A stretch of 64,000 bases of DNA from Saccharopolyspora ipomoeae. GTDB lineage: Bacteria; Actinomycetota; Actinomycetes; Mycobacteriales; Pseudonocardiaceae. The translations under genes were made by a program, and so were the position numbers. This document shows, piece after piece, positions 8,597-16,621 of this stretch (the first letter of the stretch is position 1; each line of letters starts with the position of its first letter). The notes under the pieces are model-generated. The model worked only from the letters and a program-made list of their open reading frames with translations. It searched no databases and was not told the origin of the DNA. Location of the stretch: the NCBI RefSeq assembly GCF_029952525.1, contig NZ_JASAOF010000014.1, positions 1 to 64,000 on the forward strand, read 5' to 3'.

Positions 8597-8785
8597 ATGC
8601 CGGGAACGCTCACCCGCCCCGAGCTGACCGCCGCCGACCGCTGCGACCGCTGCGGGGCCGCTGCCAAGCTTCGCGCCGTACTGCCGTCCGGTGGCGAGCT
8701 TCTGTTCTGCGGGCACCACGCCCGCGCCTACGAGGCCGGCCTGAAGGACGTCCAGGCCGACCTCCAGCAGGACGAGCAGCAGTGA
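8597..8785 (+). CDS. DUF7455-like small zinc-finger protein
   Basis: Very small protein of 62 residues with a likely zinc site made by CDRCG (about 16-20) and the FCGHH motif (about 37-41). This is the pattern of the short conserved actinobacterial proteins found next to sigA. The tail is polar and glutamine-rich. The ATG at 8597 follows a strong GGAGGGAG ribosome-binding site. It is followed by a 17-bp terminator stem. Metal binding is inferred from the motif and the function is unknown. Confidence 0.82.
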   Translation: MPGTLTRPELTAADRCDRCGAAAKLRAVLPSGGELLFCGHHARAYEAGLKDVQADLQQDEQQ

Positions 8786-8803
8786 CAACCTGATCAGCCA
8801 GGT

Positions 8804-8842
8804 CACCGGGCCCCCGCAGCCGCGCGCTGCGGGGGCCCGGTG
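8804..8842. terminator. Terminator between DUF7455 gene and the desulfurase-like gene
   Basis: Perfect 17-bp stem CACCGGGCCCCCGCAGC / GCTGCGGGGGCCCGGTG with a 5-nt CGCGC loop between two convergent genes, followed by GTTT on the plus strand. Confidence 0.9.
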
Positions 8843-8864
8843 CGTTTCGGCCCGCTCGGGCGGA

Positions 8865-10076
8865 TCAGGCGCTGACTTCGCCCAGGGCGGTCAGCAGGCG
8901 GTCGACCTCCTCGGCGGTCGAGTAGTGCGACAGGCTCGCCCGGACCCCGCCCTCCGGGCCGATGCCGAGGGCGTGCACGAGCTCCCACGCGTAGGAGTGC
9001 CCAGCGGAGACGTTGAGCCCGCGTTCCGACAGCGCCGCGGAGACCTCCGCAGGCGCCTTGCCCCGGACGCTGAAGAACGCGGTGGGCGTCGTCGGCCCCT
9101 GCGGGGCGCCGTGCCGCCGCACGCCGCTCAACCCGGCCAGACCGTCGAACAGGCGGTTCGCCAGCCGCGCTTCGTGGGCGGCGACGGCCTCCCGCGAGGT
9201 CGCGAGCCGTTCGGCCCGGGTTCCGGTGGCGTCGGTGTCCAGGTCGGCCAGGTGCTCGACGGCGGCGACGACGCCGGCCATCGCGGCGAACGGGTTGGTG
9301 CCGAGCTCGAAGCGCTCCGGGGAGCTCTCCGGCGAGGGCTTGAGCTTGTCGGGGTGCAGGTTCTCCAATCCCCACGGGTCGGCGGCCACGACCGCGGCCA
9401 GGTGCGGCCCCGCCCACTTGTAGGCGCTGGTGGCGTAGAAGTCCGCACCCAGATCGGCGATGCGCACGTGCGCGTGCGGGCAGTGCTGCACGCCGTCGAC
9501 GTAGGACAGCGCGCCGACCTCGCGCGCCCGGTCGGTGATGGGCTTGAGGTCCGGCACGACGCCGAGGATGTTGGAGGCGGCGGTGACGGCGACGAGCTTG
9601 GTGCGGTCCCCGATCAGCCCGACGACCTCGTCGACCCGGAGCTCCCCGGTGGCCGGGTCGATCTCGGCGGTGCGCACGGTCGCCCCGGCCCGCTGCGCGA
9701 GCTGCACCCACGGCCGGACGTTGGCGTCGTGGTCGAGGTTGGTCACCACGATCTCGTCACCGGGGTTCCAGCCGAGCGCCAGCACGCCGGCGAACCGGTA
9801 GGTCAAGGCCGTCATGCTGGGGCCGAAGGTCACGCACGCCGGGTCGGGGGCGCCGACCAGATCGGCCACCGCGCCGCGGGCCTCGGCGACGATCCCGGAG
9901 GAGCGGCGGCTCGACTCGTAGGGCCCGCCCACGTTCGACAGCCCGGCGCGGTAGGCGTCGCTGATCGCCTCGATCACCGCCTCGGGCACCTGCGTGCCCG
10001 CGGCCCCGTCCAGCCACGCCCGGCCGTCGGCCAGGGCGGGGTACTGCGCCCGTACCTTCTCAACGTCGAATCCCAT
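8865..10076 (-). CDS. Cysteine desulfurase-like PLP enzyme
   Basis: Fold-type I PLP enzyme of 403 residues, of the SufS/CsdA-like branch annotated as cysteine desulfurase-like protein. The PLP lysine is K220 (ATSAYKWAGPH); D194 and H198 (YVDGVQHCPH) match the cofactor-stacking residues. A mobile loop carrying the catalytic Cys of true desulfurases (RSGHHCA-like) is not evident; the equivalent region reads NVSAGHSYAWELV, so sulfur mobilisation from cysteine is uncertain and the substrate is unknown. A TAGGGT hexamer ends 6 nt before the ATG with no Shine-Dalgarno, consistent with a leaderless mRNA. It stands alone between a terminator and a large palindrome. Confidence 0.88.
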   Translation of the reverse strand: MGFDVEKVRAQYPALADGRAWLDGAAGTQVPEAVIEAISDAYRAGLSNVGGPYESSRRSSGIVAEARGAVADLVGAPDPACVTFGPSMTALTYRFAGVLALGWNPGDEIVVTNLDHDANVRPWVQLAQRAGATVRTAEIDPATGELRVDEVVGLIGDRTKLVAVTAASNILGVVPDLKPITDRAREVGALSYVDGVQHCPHAHVRIADLGADFYATSAYKWAGPHLAAVVAADPWGLENLHPDKLKPSPESSPERFELGTNPFAAMAGVVAAVEHLADLDTDATGTRAERLATSREAVAAHEARLANRLFDGLAGLSGVRRHGAPQGPTTPTAFFSVRGKAPAEVSAALSERGLNVSAGHSYAWELVHALGIGPEGGVRASLSHYSTAEEVDRLLTALGEVSA

Positions 10077-10082
10077 GCCACG

Positions 10083-10088
10083 ACCCTA
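10083..10088 (-). promoter_or_regulatory. Candidate leaderless -10 for the desulfurase-like gene
   Basis: TAGGGT on the minus strand with exactly 6 nt to the ATG at 10076 fits the actinobacterial leaderless arrangement (TANNNT ending 6-8 nt before the start codon). No ribosome-binding site is present. Confidence 0.45.
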
Positions 10089-10156
10089 GAAGACCGGACA
10101 CCCCACCAAGATCATCGCCCTCGGTCCCACGGTCACGGTGCCGACGTCCGTCACCA

Positions 10157-10230
10157 GGGGACAGTTTTAGTGATAACTGTCCGGACATTTCGGACATCGA
10201 TCATGGACAGTTACGGCTAAAACTGTCCCC
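10157..10230. repeat. 74-bp nested inverted repeat
   Basis: Left arm GGGGACAGTTTTAG (10157-10170) and TAACTGTCC (10174-10182) are mirrored by GGACAGTTA (10205-10213) and CTAAAACTGTCCCC (10217-10230); only the 3-nt TGA/CGG joints differ. The 22-nt centre contains a direct repeat of GGACAT. Each arm also contains its own partial dyad (GGACAG...CTGTCC). It lies after the helicase stop and before the desulfurase-like gene. It could be a terminator, a protein-binding array or a small mobile palindrome. Confidence 0.85.
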
Positions 10231-10253
10231 CACCCGGGACCCGAGCCGCAGGA

Positions 10254-12023
10254 TCACCAGGAGCGGAGGGTGGCGATGCGCTCCTCGAGCTGCTCGACGG
10301 TCGCCATCGACGTGGGCGGGCCGCCGCAGGCCTTCTGCAGCTCGTTGTAGATCTTCCCGTGCGGCTTGCGGGTGCGGTGGTGGTGCAGCGACACCAGCGT
10401 GTTGAGCTCCTTGCGGAGCTTCTGCAGCCGCTCCTGCACGGTCTGCGGGCGCGCGGCCTGCTCGGCCTGCTCGGCGGCCTTGGCCGCCTTCGCCTCCGCC
10501 TCGCGCTTGCCGACGTCCTGCAGCTGCTGCGACTGCCGCTGCCGCAGCAGCGCCTTGACCTGGTCCGGTTCCAGCAGGCCCGGCAGACCGAGGTAGTCCT
10601 GCTCCTCGTCGGTGGTGCTGAACGCGGCGGTGCCGAACGACGACCCGTCGTAGATCACCTGGTCCAGCTCGGCCTCGGCACCCAGCGAGGTGAACGCCTT
10701 CTCCTCCTCGCCGGGCTCGTCGCGCTGGGCGTTGGCCGCGGCGACCAGCTCGTCGTCCCAGCCGTCCTTCTCCCGGTGCGGCTTGCCCAGCACGTGGTCG
10801 CGCTGCGCCTCCAGCTGGCTGGCCAGCTCCAGCAGCACCGGCACGCTGGGCAGGAAGATGCTGGCCGTCTCCCCCGGCCGCCGCGACCGCACGAAGCGAC
10901 CGATGGCCTGGGCGAAGAACAGCGGCGTGGAGGCGCTGGTGGCGTAGACGCCGACGGCCAGGCGCGGCACGTCGACGCCCTCGGAGACCATCCGGACCGC
11001 GACCATCCACTTGTCCTCGGACTCGGCGAAGTCACCGATCCGCGACGACGCCTGCGGGTCGTCGGAGAGCACCACGACCGGTTCCGATCCGGTGATCTCG
11101 TGCAGCGCCTTGGCGTAGGCCTTGGCCGTGGGGTGGTCGGTGGCGATCACCAGCCCGCCCGCGTCCGGGATGCCGCCCTGGCGCAGCTGCTCCAGCCGCG
11201 TGTCGGCGGCCTTGAGCACCGCCGGGATCCACTCCCCGGCCGGGTCCAGCGCGGTCCGCCACGCGCGGGCGGTCTGCTCGGCGGTGAGCGGCTCGCCGAG
11301 TCGCGCGCTGAACTCGTCCCCGGCGTTGGTGCGCCAGCGCGCCTCGCCCGAGTAGGCCAGGAACAGCACCGGCCGCACGACGCCGTCGGCGAGCGCGTCG
11401 GAGTAGCCGTAGGAGTGGTCGGCGCGGCTGCGCAGCGAGCCGTCGGCGTCGGGCTCGTAGCCGATGAACGGGATCGGCGAGTCGTCGCTGCGGAACGGCG
11501 TACCGGTCAGCGACAGCCGCCGCACCGCGGGCGTGAAGGCCTCGCGGATCGCGTCGCCCCACGACTTGGCGTCACCGGCGTGGTGCACCTCGTCCAGGAT
11601 CACCAGCGTCTTGCGGCGCTCGGTGCGCACCCGGTGCAGGTTGGGGTGGGCGGCGACCTGCGCGTAGGTGACCACGACGCCGCGGTAGTCGCTGGAGGTG
11701 ACGCCGTCGGCGTTGCGGAAGTTCGAGTCCAGCGGGATCCCGGCGCCGCCCGCCGCCAGCGCCCACTGGTGCTTGAGGTGCTCGGTCGGCGCGACCACGG
11801 TGACCTGCTCGACGGTGCGGTCGGCCAGCAGCTCGGCGGCCACCCGCAGACCGAAGGTCGTCTTGCCCGCCCCCGGCGTCGCGACCGCGAGGAAGTCCTG
11901 CGGCCGGTTGGCCAGGTACTTGGTGAGGGCTCGCCGCTGCCAGGCTCGAAGTGGCCGGGACGGTGCCTGCGAGGGATTGCTCAGAACTGATCGGACGGAA
12001 TAGTCGAGTTGCGTTTCGGACAC
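10254..12023 (-). CDS. DEAD/DEAH-box helicase
   Basis: Superfamily 2 helicase of about 589 residues. The Walker A motif is TPGAGKTT (Lys at about 54), the DEAH box is DEVHH (about 144-148), motif III reads SLTGTPF, and the C-terminal RecA lobe has MVSEGVDVPRL and QAIGRFVRSRR (motifs V and VI). The C-terminal 150 residues are charged and partly coiled-coil (KREAEAKAAKAAEQAEQAAR). The GTG at 12023 (VSETQLDYSV) with an upstream GGAAGGGAG was chosen over an upstream in-frame start. The family is related to type III restriction/UvrB-like helicases, but no nuclease or methylase partner is nearby. The exact role in DNA or RNA metabolism is unknown. Confidence 0.9.
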   Translation of the reverse strand: MSETQLDYSVRSVLSNPSQAPSRPLRAWQRRALTKYLANRPQDFLAVATPGAGKTTFGLRVAAELLADRTVEQVTVVAPTEHLKHQWALAAGGAGIPLDSNFRNADGVTSSDYRGVVVTYAQVAAHPNLHRVRTERRKTLVILDEVHHAGDAKSWGDAIREAFTPAVRRLSLTGTPFRSDDSPIPFIGYEPDADGSLRSRADHSYGYSDALADGVVRPVLFLAYSGEARWRTNAGDEFSARLGEPLTAEQTARAWRTALDPAGEWIPAVLKAADTRLEQLRQGGIPDAGGLVIATDHPTAKAYAKALHEITGSEPVVVLSDDPQASSRIGDFAESEDKWMVAVRMVSEGVDVPRLAVGVYATSASTPLFFAQAIGRFVRSRRPGETASIFLPSVPVLLELASQLEAQRDHVLGKPHREKDGWDDELVAAANAQRDEPGEEEKAFTSLGAEAELDQVIYDGSSFGTAAFSTTDEEQDYLGLPGLLEPDQVKALLRQRQSQQLQDVGKREAEAKAAKAAEQAEQAARPQTVQERLQKLRKELNTLVSLHHHRTRKPHGKIYNELQKACGGPPTSMATVEQLEERIATLRSW

Positions 12024-12280
12024 GCCGGCTCGCCGCTCCCTTCCTCGTCTCCCCAAACCGGATGGTGCGGGCACATCCGTTGAGCCCCGCTACCGCCACG
12101 CTCCCCCCGGAGCCACCGGAACCGGATCAACCAGCACCGATCAACTTGTGGCGGGCCGTCGTGCAGCTTACCTTCGCGCTTCGATCAACACCGGTTCGGC
12201 CGATCGAGACGGTTCCGACACTCCGGTTTCAACACCTCGACGCCTGCGCGCGCGGTCCATGCAGCATCCTTGTAGGCGAG

Positions 12281-13441
12281 ATGGGTTCGCCAAGTTCGCC
12301 AGACAGTCGGGGGCGCAGCGCAACCGCGGCGCGGGACGAGGTCCCGGTCCGCCGCGGTCCCCTGCGCTTGATCGCGCGCACCCTGGACAAGGCGTGGTGG
12401 GACAACATCTTCTCGGAGTCGGCGGCCGCCGCGTTCTGGCAGACGATGTCGCTGCCACCGCTGCTGCTGGGTCTGCTGGGCAGCCTGGGCTACCTGGGCG
12501 ACTGGTTCGGCCCCGCGATCGTCGACGCGGTGCACGACAAGATCCTGGCGTTCTGCTCCACGGTGTTCACCAGCAGCGTCGTGGACCAGATCATCGGGCC
12601 GACGGTCGGCGACATCCTCACCAAGGGGCGCAGCGAGATCGCCTCGATGGGTTTCCTGCTGTCGCTGTGGGCCGGCTCGTCGGCGCTGGCGTCGCTGGTC
12701 GACTCGATCACGCAGGCCTACGACCAGTACCTGGTGCGCAACAGCGTCTGGCAGCGGATCGTGGCGCTGCTGCTGTACCTGGTGGGGCTGGTGCTGGCGA
12801 TCGTGGGGCTGCCGGTGATCGCCCTGGGCCCGGAGTGGCTGCCCACGGTGTTCCCGCACTTCCTGCAGGACGACGTCACCTGGCTGATCCACGCCATCTA
12901 CTACCCCGCCACGGCCGCCGGGCTGGTGATCGCGCTGGCGACGCTCTACAGCGTGGCGCTGCCGCGCAAGCTGCCCTGGCACCGGGGCGTGCCGGGCGCG
13001 CTGCTGGCGATGGTGCTGTTCCTGGTGGCCAGCTACGGGCTGCGGGTCTACATCACGTGGATCACCAGCACCGGCTACACCTACGGCGCGCTGGCCACGC
13101 CGATCGCGTTCCTGCTGTTCGCGTTCTTCATCGGGTTCGCAATCATCATGGGCGCCGAGTTCAACAACGCGATCCAGGAGATGTGGCCGGCGAAGATGAC
13201 GCGCCGGGAGCGTCGCCGCTGGCGCCGCCTGGAGATGCGGCGGCTGGCGCAGCGGATGCACACCGAGGACGGCTACCGGGCGTGGCGCGAGGACAACACT
13301 CCCCCGCCGCACGACGACGAGCCCGAGCCGCGATCCGGGCAGCAGCCGAAGGCGGACCCGCCGTCGGATCCGGAACCGCCGACCAACGGCAAGCCGGTGG
13401 GGTTCAAGCGCCCGGGCCAGCCCGAACCGCACGGCGGCTGA
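12281..13441 (+). CDS. YihY/virulence factor BrkB family membrane protein
   Basis: Integral membrane protein of 386 residues. After a short basic N-terminus comes the family hallmark DKAWWDNIFSESAAAAFW, then about six transmembrane helices (residues about 55-75, 130-150, 170-195, 215-235, 245-270 and 280-300). The last helix leads into the EFNNAIQEMWPAK motif typical of YihY proteins. The C-terminal 85 residues are highly charged, proline-rich and probably cytoplasmic. The ATG at 12281 has an AGGCGAG ribosome-binding site. It matches Rv2707 by position. Transport or envelope roles have been proposed for the family but no substrate is established. Divergent from the helicase across 257 bp without an obvious promoter. 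Confidence 0.88.
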   Translation: MGSPSSPDSRGRSATAARDEVPVRRGPLRLIARTLDKAWWDNIFSESAAAAFWQTMSLPPLLLGLLGSLGYLGDWFGPAIVDAVHDKILAFCSTVFTSSVVDQIIGPTVGDILTKGRSEIASMGFLLSLWAGSSALASLVDSITQAYDQYLVRNSVWQRIVALLLYLVGLVLAIVGLPVIALGPEWLPTVFPHFLQDDVTWLIHAIYYPATAAGLVIALATLYSVALPRKLPWHRGVPGALLAMVLFLVASYGLRVYITWITSTGYTYGALATPIAFLLFAFFIGFAIIMGAEFNNAIQEMWPAKMTRRERRRWRRLEMRRLAQRMHTEDGYRAWREDNTPPPHDDEPEPRSGQQPKADPPSDPEPPTNGKPVGFKRPGQPEPHGG

Positions 13442-13467
13442 CCCGCGGCGGTTCGGGGAGCACCGCT

Positions 13468-13719
13468 CTACTCGTCACCGCCGCCCGGGGGCAGCGACTC
13501 GAAGATCTCCTTGCAGTCCGGGCAGACCGGCGAGCCCGGCTTGGCGGACTTGGTCACCGGGAAGACCTCACCGCACAGCGCCACCACGAAGGTGCCCATG
13601 ACCGCGCTCTCGGCGATCTTGTCCTTCTGCACGTAGTGGAATACCTCGGGACGATCATCGCTTTCCTGATCAGCGGTCTCGTTCCGGGTGTCGGTCTCCG
13701 GCAGCGTCATCGTGCTCAT
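13468..13719 (-). CDS. DUF3039 domain-containing protein
   Basis: Small soluble protein of 83 residues with a polar N-terminus and a compact domain from about residue 27 (FHYVQKDKIAESAVMGT). It carries the putative zinc site ALCGEVFP...CPDCKEIF. It belongs to DUF3039, the Rv2708c type, next to DUF3099 as in other actinobacteria. The ATG at 13719 (MSTMTLPETD) is preferred to one 21 bp upstream. The gene ends 26 bp from the convergent YihY gene. Function is unknown. Confidence 0.85.
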   Translation of the reverse strand: MSTMTLPETDTRNETADQESDDRPEVFHYVQKDKIAESAVMGTFVVALCGEVFPVTKSAKPGSPVCPDCKEIFESLPPGGGDE

Positions 13720-13791
13720 GTCACCAATGATGCCGCACACCGCATGGGTCTGTCCGCAGCGGTGGCGCTCCCGCTTCGAGGAAAGCGAAGG

Positions 13792-14118
13792 TCAGGCGCT
13801 TTCGATGACCTGGTGCCCTGGGGATTCGATGCTGCGGTGCGACCGGCGGAACCGGTTGACGTGCTCGGTCTTGCGCGCGGGCCGGTCGTTGGCGATCAGC
13901 ACCGCCATCCACGGCAGCGGGATGGAGATCGCCAGGATGATCAGTGACAACCACCACAGCTGCCACAGCTGGAACACGACCACCGCCCCGATCAGGCACG
14001 GGATGCGGCTGGCCATCATGATCGCGTATCGGCGGCGACGCATCGCCTGCTGATCGTCCATCGACGGCTGGGCCTCGGTGATCAGCACCGGGGAGTCGTC
14101 ACGATGTGAAGTGTTCAC
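13792..14118 (-). CDS. DUF3099 domain-containing membrane protein
   Basis: Protein of 108 residues with a polar N-terminus containing the DUF3099 entry motif SPVLITEAQPSM, a basic DDQQAMRRRRYAIMM stretch, and two transmembrane helices (about residues 35-53 and 57-76). These are followed by the family RKTEH motif. The GTG at 14118 has a near-perfect GGAGGTAGC ribosome-binding site at 6-nt spacing, which decides the start over an upstream ATG. It lies upstream of DUF3039 on the same strand with a 72-bp gap and is probably co-transcribed. Function is unknown. Confidence 0.88.
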   Translation of the reverse strand: MNTSHRDDSPVLITEAQPSMDDQQAMRRRRYAIMMASRIPCLIGAVVVFQLWQLWWLSLIILAISIPLPWMAVLIANDRPARKTEHVNRFRRSHRSIESPGHQVIESA

Positions 14119-14275
14119 GACGCTACCTCCGAATTCCATGCTCCCACCCGCGCCTGCCCGCCGATACCCCCGGGGGCGGCCGATTGCCCCCTCCGGTTGA
14201 CCCGCGAGACCCACGCTCGAAACCTCCTGGGGTTAGATTCGAGGCGGAGCGAGAACCAGCGGGAGAGGCAGGACG

Positions 14276-14950
14276 ATGCTGTACGCGGTGAGCAAACGGG
14301 TCGTGGGCGCGGTGGCGCGGTCCGTCTACCGGCCGAAGGTCATCGACGCGGAGAAGGTGCCCACCACGGGCCCGGTGATCCTCGCGCCGAACCACCTCGC
14401 CGTGCTGGACAGCTTCATCGTCCCGCTGGTGCTGCCGCGCCCGGTGGCGTTCCTGGCCAAGGCCGAGTACTTCCAGGGGACCGGCGTGAAGGGCGGCCTC
14501 AGCAAGTGGCTGTTCAGCTCGCTGGGCGCGATCCCCGTCGAGCGGGGGCGCGGCCGCGCCGCGATGGAGGCGATCGGCGCGGCCGAGCAGGTGCTGCGCG
14601 ACGGCGGTGCCTTCGGCATCCACCCGGAGGGCACCCGCTCCCCCGACGGCCGCCTCTACCGGGGCCGCACCGGCGTCGCCCGGCTCACGCTCAGCACCGG
14701 TGCCCCGGTCGTCCCGGTCGCGCTGACCGGGACCGACAAGCTCCAGCCGCGCGGCACCAAGATCCCCCGGCTCGCCCCGGTCACGGTCCGCTTCGGCGAC
14801 CCGCTGGACTTCTCCCGCTACGCGGGCATGGAGTCCTCGCTGCCGGTCCTGCGCTCCATCACCGACGAGATCATGTACTCCATCGCCGAGCTCTCGGACC
14901 AGGAGTACGTCGACAAGTACCAGAAACCGGGCGCAGCAGCGGCCGCCTGA
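14276..14950 (+). CDS. 1-acyl-sn-glycerol-3-phosphate acyltransferase (PlsC family)
   Basis: Acyltransferase of 224 residues for phospholipid synthesis, expected at the inner face of the membrane. The catalytic HX4D motif is NHLAVLD (His about 40, Asp about 45). The glycerol-phosphate binding block is FHPEGTRS-like (GIHPEGTRSPDG, about 119-130), and the later VPVALTGT motif is also present. The acyl donor and exact substrate cannot be told from sequence. The ATG follows a GGGAGAGGCAGG ribosome-binding site, and a TAGATT at 14234-14239 is a possible -10. It is divergent from DUF3099 and convergent with the TetR gene. Confidence 0.92.
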   Translation: MLYAVSKRVVGAVARSVYRPKVIDAEKVPTTGPVILAPNHLAVLDSFIVPLVLPRPVAFLAKAEYFQGTGVKGGLSKWLFSSLGAIPVERGRGRAAMEAIGAAEQVLRDGGAFGIHPEGTRSPDGRLYRGRTGVARLTLSTGAPVVPVALTGTDKLQPRGTKIPRLAPVTVRFGDPLDFSRYAGMESSLPVLRSITDEIMYSIAELSDQEYVDKYQKPGAAAAA

Positions 14951-14987
14951 CCTCCCCACCCAGAGGTCGGTGTTCGCCCTCGGTGGG

Positions 14988-15638
14988 TCAGGTGCGCATG
15001 TGGCGGTGGAGGGTTTCGGCGGCTTCGCGGATCTCGGGGAGCCCTTCGTCGCCGACGCCCGCGGCGCGCAGGGCGGCGTCGGCACCGGTGCGGGCGAAGT
15101 CGTCGGGATCGAGGTGCCGCGTGTCGCGGCGGATGAGGATGACGCTCTCGACGACGCCGAAGACGAAGTCCGCCCGCGACGTCCCTTCCGGTCCGGCGAG
15201 GGTTTCCACCAGGACGCGGTAGGCCGCTTTGAGCTCGGCCCGCTGTCGGCGGAACTCCTCGAAGCGCGGCCCGGCGATCTCCGGCAGCAGGTGGAGCGCC
15301 CCTAGGTTGTGCTCACCGCCGGCCAGCAGCGCGATGTCGGCGCGGCAGAGCGCCCACAACCGCGCGGCGGGGTCCTCGGAGCGCTGCAGCAGAGCCGCGG
15401 CGAACTCCGCGGAGGGCCGCACGGTGCGCTCCAGCAGCGCGGCCAGCACGTCTTGCTTGGTCTCGAAGTAGTGGTACAGCGCGGCCTGCCGCAGTCCGGC
15501 GCGGTCGGCCAGCATCCGCGTGGTCGTGGCCGCGAAACCGCGCTCGGTGAACAGCGCCGCACCCGCGGCGAGCAGGTCCTCCCGGGAATCGCCGGTCCCC
15601 GCCGATCCGGCCCGAGGCCGTCCCACTTTCGCTCGCAC
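14988..15638 (-). CDS. TetR/AcrR family transcriptional regulator
   Basis: Regulator of 216 residues. The N-terminal helix-turn-helix is typical: REDLLAAGAALFTERGF, then TTRMLADRAGLRQAALYHYF with the recognition helix at about residues 42-60. The C-terminal domain is helical, contains FVFGVVESVILIRRDTRHL, and probably binds an acyl-type ligand. The GTG at 15638 was chosen; a longer in-frame GTG at 15716 adds 26 residues of poorer codon use. The gene lies 99 bp after the HhH-GPD gene on the same strand and faces plsC. The ligand and targets are unknown; regulation of lipid or efflux genes is a guess only. Confidence 0.88.
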   Translation of the reverse strand: MRAKVGRPRAGSAGTGDSREDLLAAGAALFTERGFAATTTRMLADRAGLRQAALYHYFETKQDVLAALLERTVRPSAEFAAALLQRSEDPAARLWALCRADIALLAGGEHNLGALHLLPEIAGPRFEEFRRQRAELKAAYRVLVETLAGPEGTSRADFVFGVVESVILIRRDTRHLDPDDFARTGADAALRAAGVGDEGLPEIREAAETLHRHMRT

Positions 15639-15737
15639 CCGGCCAGCATTCCCGATCGCGGCGGTGTCCGGGGGCGTGACGGGCGCGTTCGCCCGAGTGC
15701 GAAACGCGCTTCTCACACCGGCTAACCCGGGCGTGAT

Positions 15738-16319
15738 CTACTGCTTCGCGGCCTTCGCGGCGGCCTTCTGCTCCTTCTTGAAGGAGCGGACCTCCTGGAG
15801 GGTCTGCTCGTCGACGACGTCGGCGATGGAGCGGCGGGAGCCGTCGTCGCCGTACGCGCCTGCCGCTTCGCGCCAGCCCTTCGGCTGGACACCGCGCTGC
15901 TTGCCGAGCAGGGCGAGGAAGATGCGGGCCTTCTGGTCGCCGTAGCCGGGCAGGGCCTTGAGCCGCTTGAGGACTTCCTTGCCGTCGGGGTCGCCGTCGG
16001 TCCAGATCCGCTCGGTCCGCCCGTCGTAGTGCTCGACGACGTGCTGCGCGAGGGCCTGCACGCGCTTGGCCATCGACCCGCCGTAGCGGTGGATCGCCGG
16101 CTTCTGCACGCAGAGCTCGACGAACTCCTCCGGATCGCACTCGGCGATCTTGGTGACGTCGAACCCGCCCATCCGGTCATCGATCTTCTTCGGCCCGGCG
16201 AACGCCAGCTCCATCGCCACCTGCTGATCCAGCAGCATGCCGGTGAGCAGGGCGAACGAGTCCTCGGAGAGCAGGCGGTCCGCCTCGGCGTCGCCGGTCA
16301 GGTGCAGTGCGTCGGACAT
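15738..16319 (-). CDS. HhH-GPD-type base excision DNA repair protein
   Basis: Small protein of 193 residues in the HhH-GPD superfamily of DNA glycosylases. The first helices carry the LLDQQVAMELAFAGP motif, and the helix-hairpin-helix is near RLKALPGYGDQKARIFLALL (about residues 118-137). The catalytic aspartate normally found after the hairpin is not obvious, nor is an iron-sulfur cluster. This matches the short Cys-less actinobacterial subfamily whose substrate is not established. The C-terminus is lysine- and alanine-rich. The ATG at 16319 is clear. Downstream is the TetR gene; upstream is a gene remnant. Confidence 0.87.
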   Translation of the reverse strand: MSDALHLTGDAEADRLLSEDSFALLTGMLLDQQVAMELAFAGPKKIDDRMGGFDVTKIAECDPEEFVELCVQKPAIHRYGGSMAKRVQALAQHVVEHYDGRTERIWTDGDPDGKEVLKRLKALPGYGDQKARIFLALLGKQRGVQPKGWREAAGAYGDDGSRRSIADVVDEQTLQEVRSFKKEQKAAAKAAKQ

Positions 16320-16363
16320 GCCCGCATCATCTCACGCACCCGGGACCCGGGCGTGCTCCCGAC

Positions 16364-16547
16364 TCACCCGGCCAGTTCCGCGCGGGAAGCGACCCCGGCG
16401 AGGAGACGGCGCACCGCGAACCCATGACCGCGCGTGCCGATGACGAGGAACCGGGCTCAGCGCGAGCCACACCGCGTCGGGATCGGCGTCGACCCCGACC
16501 GAGTGCTCATCGATGCGGGGAAGCTGCGAGACCTCCACCCGCCGCAC
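16364..16547 (-). pseudogene. Remnant of an SRPBCC/DUF2867-like gene with an internal deletion
   Basis: Reading from a GTG at 16547, the frame gives RRVEVSQLPRIDEHSV followed by DADPDAVWLALSP, which looks like the start of a polyketide-cyclase/SRPBCC-type protein. At about 16455 the frame must shift by one base to continue as FLVIGTRGHGFAVRRLLAGV and ASRAELAG, ending in TGA at 16364. That second part resembles the C-terminal end of the same kind of protein. About 30 residues remain at each end, so the central part seems to be deleted. Identification is by pattern memory only. An alternative is two unrelated chance frames. Confidence 0.45.
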
Positions 16548-16621
16548 GCTACGCGCCGAACAACCGCTCGTGACCGCTTCCGCCGAACACGCGCCCTGGG
16601 CGCTTTGGCAGGCTGTGGCGC

